DNA of 37,563 nucleotides. It comes from an uncultured Rhodospirillaceae bacterium. Its GTDB lineage: Bacteria > Pseudomonadota > Alphaproteobacteria > SP197. The stretch is taken from contig CALGGB010000266.1 in NCBI GenBank assembly GCA_937880925.1, forward strand, positions 1 to 37,563, read 5' to 3'. The notes beneath the pieces are model-generated. The model made no database searches. It was not told the DNA's origin and saw nothing but the letters and a program-made list of their open reading frames with translations. The translations under genes were made by a program, and so were the position numbers. Positions 35,310 to 37,563 of this stretch are shown piece after piece (position 1 is the first letter of the stretch; each line of letters begins with the position of its first letter).

Positions 35310-35315
35310 GCTATG

Positions 35316-35344
35316 ATCCTATCCCCCTGGAGGGGATAGGACAA
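35316..35344 (-). promoter_or_regulatory. Metal-repressor operator inside its own promoter
   Basis: A perfect 10-bp inverted repeat, TCCTATCCCC (35317-35326) and GGGGATAGGA (35332-35341), has the G/C-tract character of CsoR/RcnR sites. On the minus strand TTGTCC (35339-35344), 17 bp, TAGGAT (35316-35321) reads as -35 and -10, each matching 4 of 6. The operator therefore fills the spacer. The predicted +1 is the A of the repressor ATG, six bases after the -10, so the transcript may be leaderless. Confidence 0.65.
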
Positions 35345-35381
35345 GACGGGTCGAGTGCCAGCCTGGACCACGGCCGCCGGT

Positions 35382-36071
35382 CTACCAGGCGATGGGCTTG
35401 CGATGCCGGAAGAAGCCGCCGGTGGGGCCGTCATCGGGCAGGGTGGCAAGAAAGACGGCCGTGTCGGCGCCCTGTTCGGGCGTGCTGGTCGCACCCTGCC
35501 CACCCATGCGGGTCTGCACCCAGCCCGGACACATGCAGTTCACCTTCACACCCTCGCCGGCTTCGCGCGCCAGGCGCACGGTGAGCGCGTTGAGCGCGGC
35601 CTTGGTGACGGCATAGGCCGCCGGCCCCTCCAGGCCCTGATCGAACGAACCCCAGTTGGATGAGACGTTGACCACGCGACCGTAGCCGCGTTGCGCCATG
35701 CCCGGCATGAAGGCGCGCGCGGTGCGCAGGGGCCCCAGCAGGTTGACCGCGATGGCCTCCTCCATGACCGAGATGTCATCGGCGTCGATCAGATCGCCCT
35801 CGGCGAGAAGACCGGCGTTGTTGACCAGCACGTCGACCGCCACCTTCTCGCGCGCCAGGGCCTCCGCGCAGGCCGTGACCGAGGCATCGCTTGCGACATC
35901 GAGCGTGAGAGCGCGCACGTCCAGACCCTCGTCGGTCAGGGCCGCCACGGCGCCATCGCCCGCTGCTTCATCGCGTGCAGCCAGCAGCACGGTCATGCCC
36001 TGCCTGCCGAGCTCGCGGCAGATCGCCAGGCCGATGCCGCGGTTGCCTCCGGTCACCAGTGCAGTCGTCAT
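35382..36071 (-). CDS. Short-chain dehydrogenase/reductase
   Basis: A 229-residue classical SDR. The cofactor motif TGGNRGIG is at 7-14, NNAG at 84-87, the catalytic Ser near 138 (NVSSNWGS), and the YxxxK pair is Y153/K157 (AYAVTKAAL). The NADP(H) or NAD(H) oxidoreductase substrate is unknown; the ending GGFFRHRKPIAW resembles small carbonyl-reductase-like SDRs. Downstream of the agmatinase-family gene on the same strand, but an AT-rich promoter-like stretch between them suggests separate transcription. It ends in TAG. Confidence 0.92.
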   Translation of the reverse strand: MTTALVTGGNRGIGLAICRELGRQGMTVLLAARDEAAGDGAVAALTDEGLDVRALTLDVASDASVTACAEALAREKVAVDVLVNNAGLLAEGDLIDADDISVMEEAIAVNLLGPLRTARAFMPGMAQRGYGRVVNVSSNWGSFDQGLEGPAAYAVTKAALNALTVRLAREAGEGVKVNCMCPGWVQTRMGGQGATSTPEQGADTAVFLATLPDDGPTGGFFRHRKPIAW

Positions 36072-36100
36072 GCTCGATTCCTTCGCGCTGCTCGCGGCAA

Positions 36101-36129
36101 ATTAAAAACACATTTCTTTCTAATTGAAA
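36101..36129 (-). promoter_or_regulatory. AT-rich candidate promoter for the SDR gene
   Basis: On the minus strand TTTCAA (36124-36129), 17 bp, TTTAAT (36101-36106), set in the most AT-rich patch of the window (about 36099-36130). The SDR start codon is 29 bp downstream and has GAAGGA before it. The -35 match is weak. Confidence 0.45.
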
Positions 36130-36140
36130 ACCGCCGGCGG

Positions 36141-37097
36141 TCAGCCCGCCAAACCCGGCGCCACGGGCCGGTCGCGGGCCAGCAGGTGGAGCACCTGATA
36201 CATGATCGAAGCGCCGGCCAGCGCCGTGATCTCCGCGACGTCGTAGTCCGGGGCGACTTCCACGAGGTCCATGCCGACGAGATCGAGACCGCCGAGCAGA
36301 CCGACGATCTCCAGCGCCGCGGTGGTGTTGGGGCCGCCGACTATGGGCGTGCCGGTGCCCGGCGCGCAGGAGGGGTCAAGGAAGTCGATGTCGAAGGAGA
36401 GATAGGTGCGGTTGCCGCCCGTCACCTCCAGGATTTTCGCGGCGATCGCCTCGGGCGGCATCTTTTGCACCAAACGCCCGTCGATGATGTGGAAGCCGTC
36501 GTCCCAGTCGTTGTGCATCCGCACGCCGATGTGGATCGAGCGGGCCGGATCGATCAGGCCTTCGTTCATGGCGTGATAGAACATCGTGCCGTGGTTCAGC
36601 CGCTCGCTTTTTGTCGTGTCGTGGTGGGCATCGAAGTGGACCAGCGAAAGCGCCTTGCCGTGATGGGCCGCCACGGCGCGCAGCAGCGGCAGCGTGACGA
36701 AATGGTCGCCGCCCATGGTCATGGGAAAGCAGCCGGCCTTGAGGAAGCCGCCGACATTGGCCTCCACCGCCGCCATCATTGCGTCGGTGTAGCCGATGGG
36801 AAAGTTGTGGTCGCCCCAGTCGACGATGGCGAGGCGATGGGTGGGGTCGAAGTCAAAGGGCCATTGCGGCCCCCAGGCGATGTGGCTAGAGGCCTGGCGC
36901 AACCCGCGCGGGCCAAAGCGGCTGCCCGGCCGGTTCGAGGTTCCCAGATCGTAGGCGATGCCCGAGATCACGACATCGACGCCGGTGAGGTCGCGGGTGA
37001 ACCGGCGGCGCAGGAACGAAAGCGCGCCCGAATAGGTGTTGTCGTCGGCCGTGCCGTAAAGACCGGGAGCATTGAAGCCGTAATCGCCGGAGGCCAT
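36141..37097 (-). CDS. speB: Agmatinase/ureohydrolase-family protein
   Basis: A 318-residue binuclear-manganese ureohydrolase. Ligands are in GGDH (H132), FDAHHDT (D156, H158, D160) and SFDIDFLDP (D236, D238), with the APGTGTP turn following. The N-terminal PGSRFGPRGLRQAS is standard for agmatinases, which split agmatine to putrescine and urea. Guanidinopropionase and guanidinobutyrase share these motifs, so the substrate is not certain. It is divergent from an Ldh-family oxidoreductase gene. Confidence 0.9.
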   Translation of the reverse strand: MASGDYGFNAPGLYGTADDNTYSGALSFLRRRFTRDLTGVDVVISGIAYDLGTSNRPGSRFGPRGLRQASSHIAWGPQWPFDFDPTHRLAIVDWGDHNFPIGYTDAMMAAVEANVGGFLKAGCFPMTMGGDHFVTLPLLRAVAAHHGKALSLVHFDAHHDTTKSERLNHGTMFYHAMNEGLIDPARSIHIGVRMHNDWDDGFHIIDGRLVQKMPPEAIAAKILEVTGGNRTYLSFDIDFLDPSCAPGTGTPIVGGPNTTAALEIVGLLGGLDLVGMDLVEVAPDYDVAEITALAGASIMYQVLHLLARDRPVAPGLAG

Positions 37098-37172
37098 GAG
37101 CCCTCCCCTTGTGCGGAATGTCGCGCTAGCTTGCCCCGACGACCATCAGGCAGCCAGCCCAAGGAATCCGCC

Positions 37173-37563
37173 GTGCCGCAGATCGCAATGGAAATCCTCG
37201 AACCCCTGTGCGCCGATGTCCTGGCCGGCGCCGGGATGCGCGCCGGTGACGCCGCCGTCACCGCGCGCCACCTAATCGATGCCGAGATGAAGGGCGTGGT
37301 CAGCCATGGCGTCCAGCGCGTCGCCTATTACCTGGAGCAGTTCGACATCGGCGGCGCGCGCCCGGCGGCCGAGATCGCCGTGGAGCACCGCGGCAGCGCC
37401 GTGGCGCGCATCGATGGCGGCACCGGCCTTGGCATCCTCGCCATGGAGCGCGCCGTGGAGGAGGCCCTGGCGATGGAAAGCCCCATCGTCTCGCTGGCCA
37501 TCGAGAATGTCGCCCATACCGGGCGCATGGGCTGCTCCACCGAGAGGCTGGCACAGAAGGGCA
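37173..37563 (+). CDS. Ldh-family (malate/L-lactate-type) oxidoreductase, 5' part only
   Basis: The first 130 codons of a type-2 malate/lactate dehydrogenase-like NAD(P)-dependent oxidoreductase, cut by the window end. The motif DAEMKGVVSHGVQRVAYY has the family's catalytic His, and ARIDGGTGLGILAMERAV and VAHTGRMG are the next blocks. Start GTG 37173 has AAGGA about 6 nt upstream. Members include ureidoglycolate, 2,3-diketogulonate and delta1-piperideine-2-carboxylate reductases, so the substrate is open. Confidence 0.88.
   Translation, partial: MPQIAMEILEPLCADVLAGAGMRAGDAAVTARHLIDAEMKGVVSHGVQRVAYYLEQFDIGGARPAAEIAVEHRGSAVARIDGGTGLGILAMERAVEEALAMESPIVSLAIENVAHTGRMGCSTERLAQKG

Overview
The window is a high-GC, densely coded chromosomal segment, almost certainly from an alphaproteobacterium, probably Rhodospirillales-like. 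The clearest markers are a hemC-hemD-mitofilin(Mic60)-hemY operon divergent from tsaD-gpsA, a HemY with a C-terminal zinc-ribbon tail, and a katE promoter matching the alphaproteobacterial EcfG general-stress consensus. I see no insertion sequence, phage genes, CRISPR array or rRNA. The only RNA gene is a tRNA-Thr(CGT).

Layout. 1-483: tRNA-Thr and flanks. 484-5899: a thiamine-diphosphate (ThDP) enzyme, a polyprenyl-phosphate sugar transferase behind a sigma-54-like promoter, and a membrane acyltransferase/SGNH gene broken by a -1 frameshift. 5916-9686 (minus): an amidohydrolase and a secreted DUF4139 protein. 9766-14278 (minus): hemY, mic60, hemD and hemC, with 4-nt overlaps at hemC/hemD and hemD/mic60. 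14372-17952 (plus): tsaD, gpsA, a YciI-like gene, an unusual secreted ORF and an EVE-domain gene. 18055-20414 (minus): a creatininase-family gene followed by a second ThDP enzyme. 20541-24374: a hotdog thioesterase, then a small locus of a serine hydrolase, an orphan Tat-exported binding protein and a divergent XRE regulator. 24494-27618: acs, then two tandem 192-residue HD-domain paralogues. 27682-33265 (minus): katE, ku and ligD, a stress and DNA-end-repair unit. 33366-37563: an Lrp regulator, a DUF6356 protein, a nickel/cobalt exporter with its CsoR/RcnR-type repressor, an SDR, an agmatinase-family enzyme and the start of an Ldh-family oxidoreductase.

The most unusual signal is in-frame amber codons. 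A secreted-protein ORF (16868-17392) has a good ribosome-binding site, signal peptide and terminator, but two in-frame TAGs. The first falls exactly at the predicted signal-peptidase +1 position. The rcnA-like exporter (34194-35036) is intact except for one in-frame TAG. No TAA or TGA interrupts either gene, yet TAG is also the ordinary terminator of at least six genes here. Global recoding is therefore unlikely; readthrough, an amber suppressor or parallel decay remain open. The frameshifted acyltransferase is a reminder that gene decay or sequence error is also possible.

Regulation visible in the sequence includes an EcfG promoter for katE-ku-ligD, a metal-repressor operator lying between the -35 and -10 of its own promoter, a hairpin that would sequester the amidohydrolase Shine-Dalgarno (SD), nested inverted repeats in front of the XRE/binding-protein pair, and possible leaderless starts for hemC, tsaD and the metal repressor.
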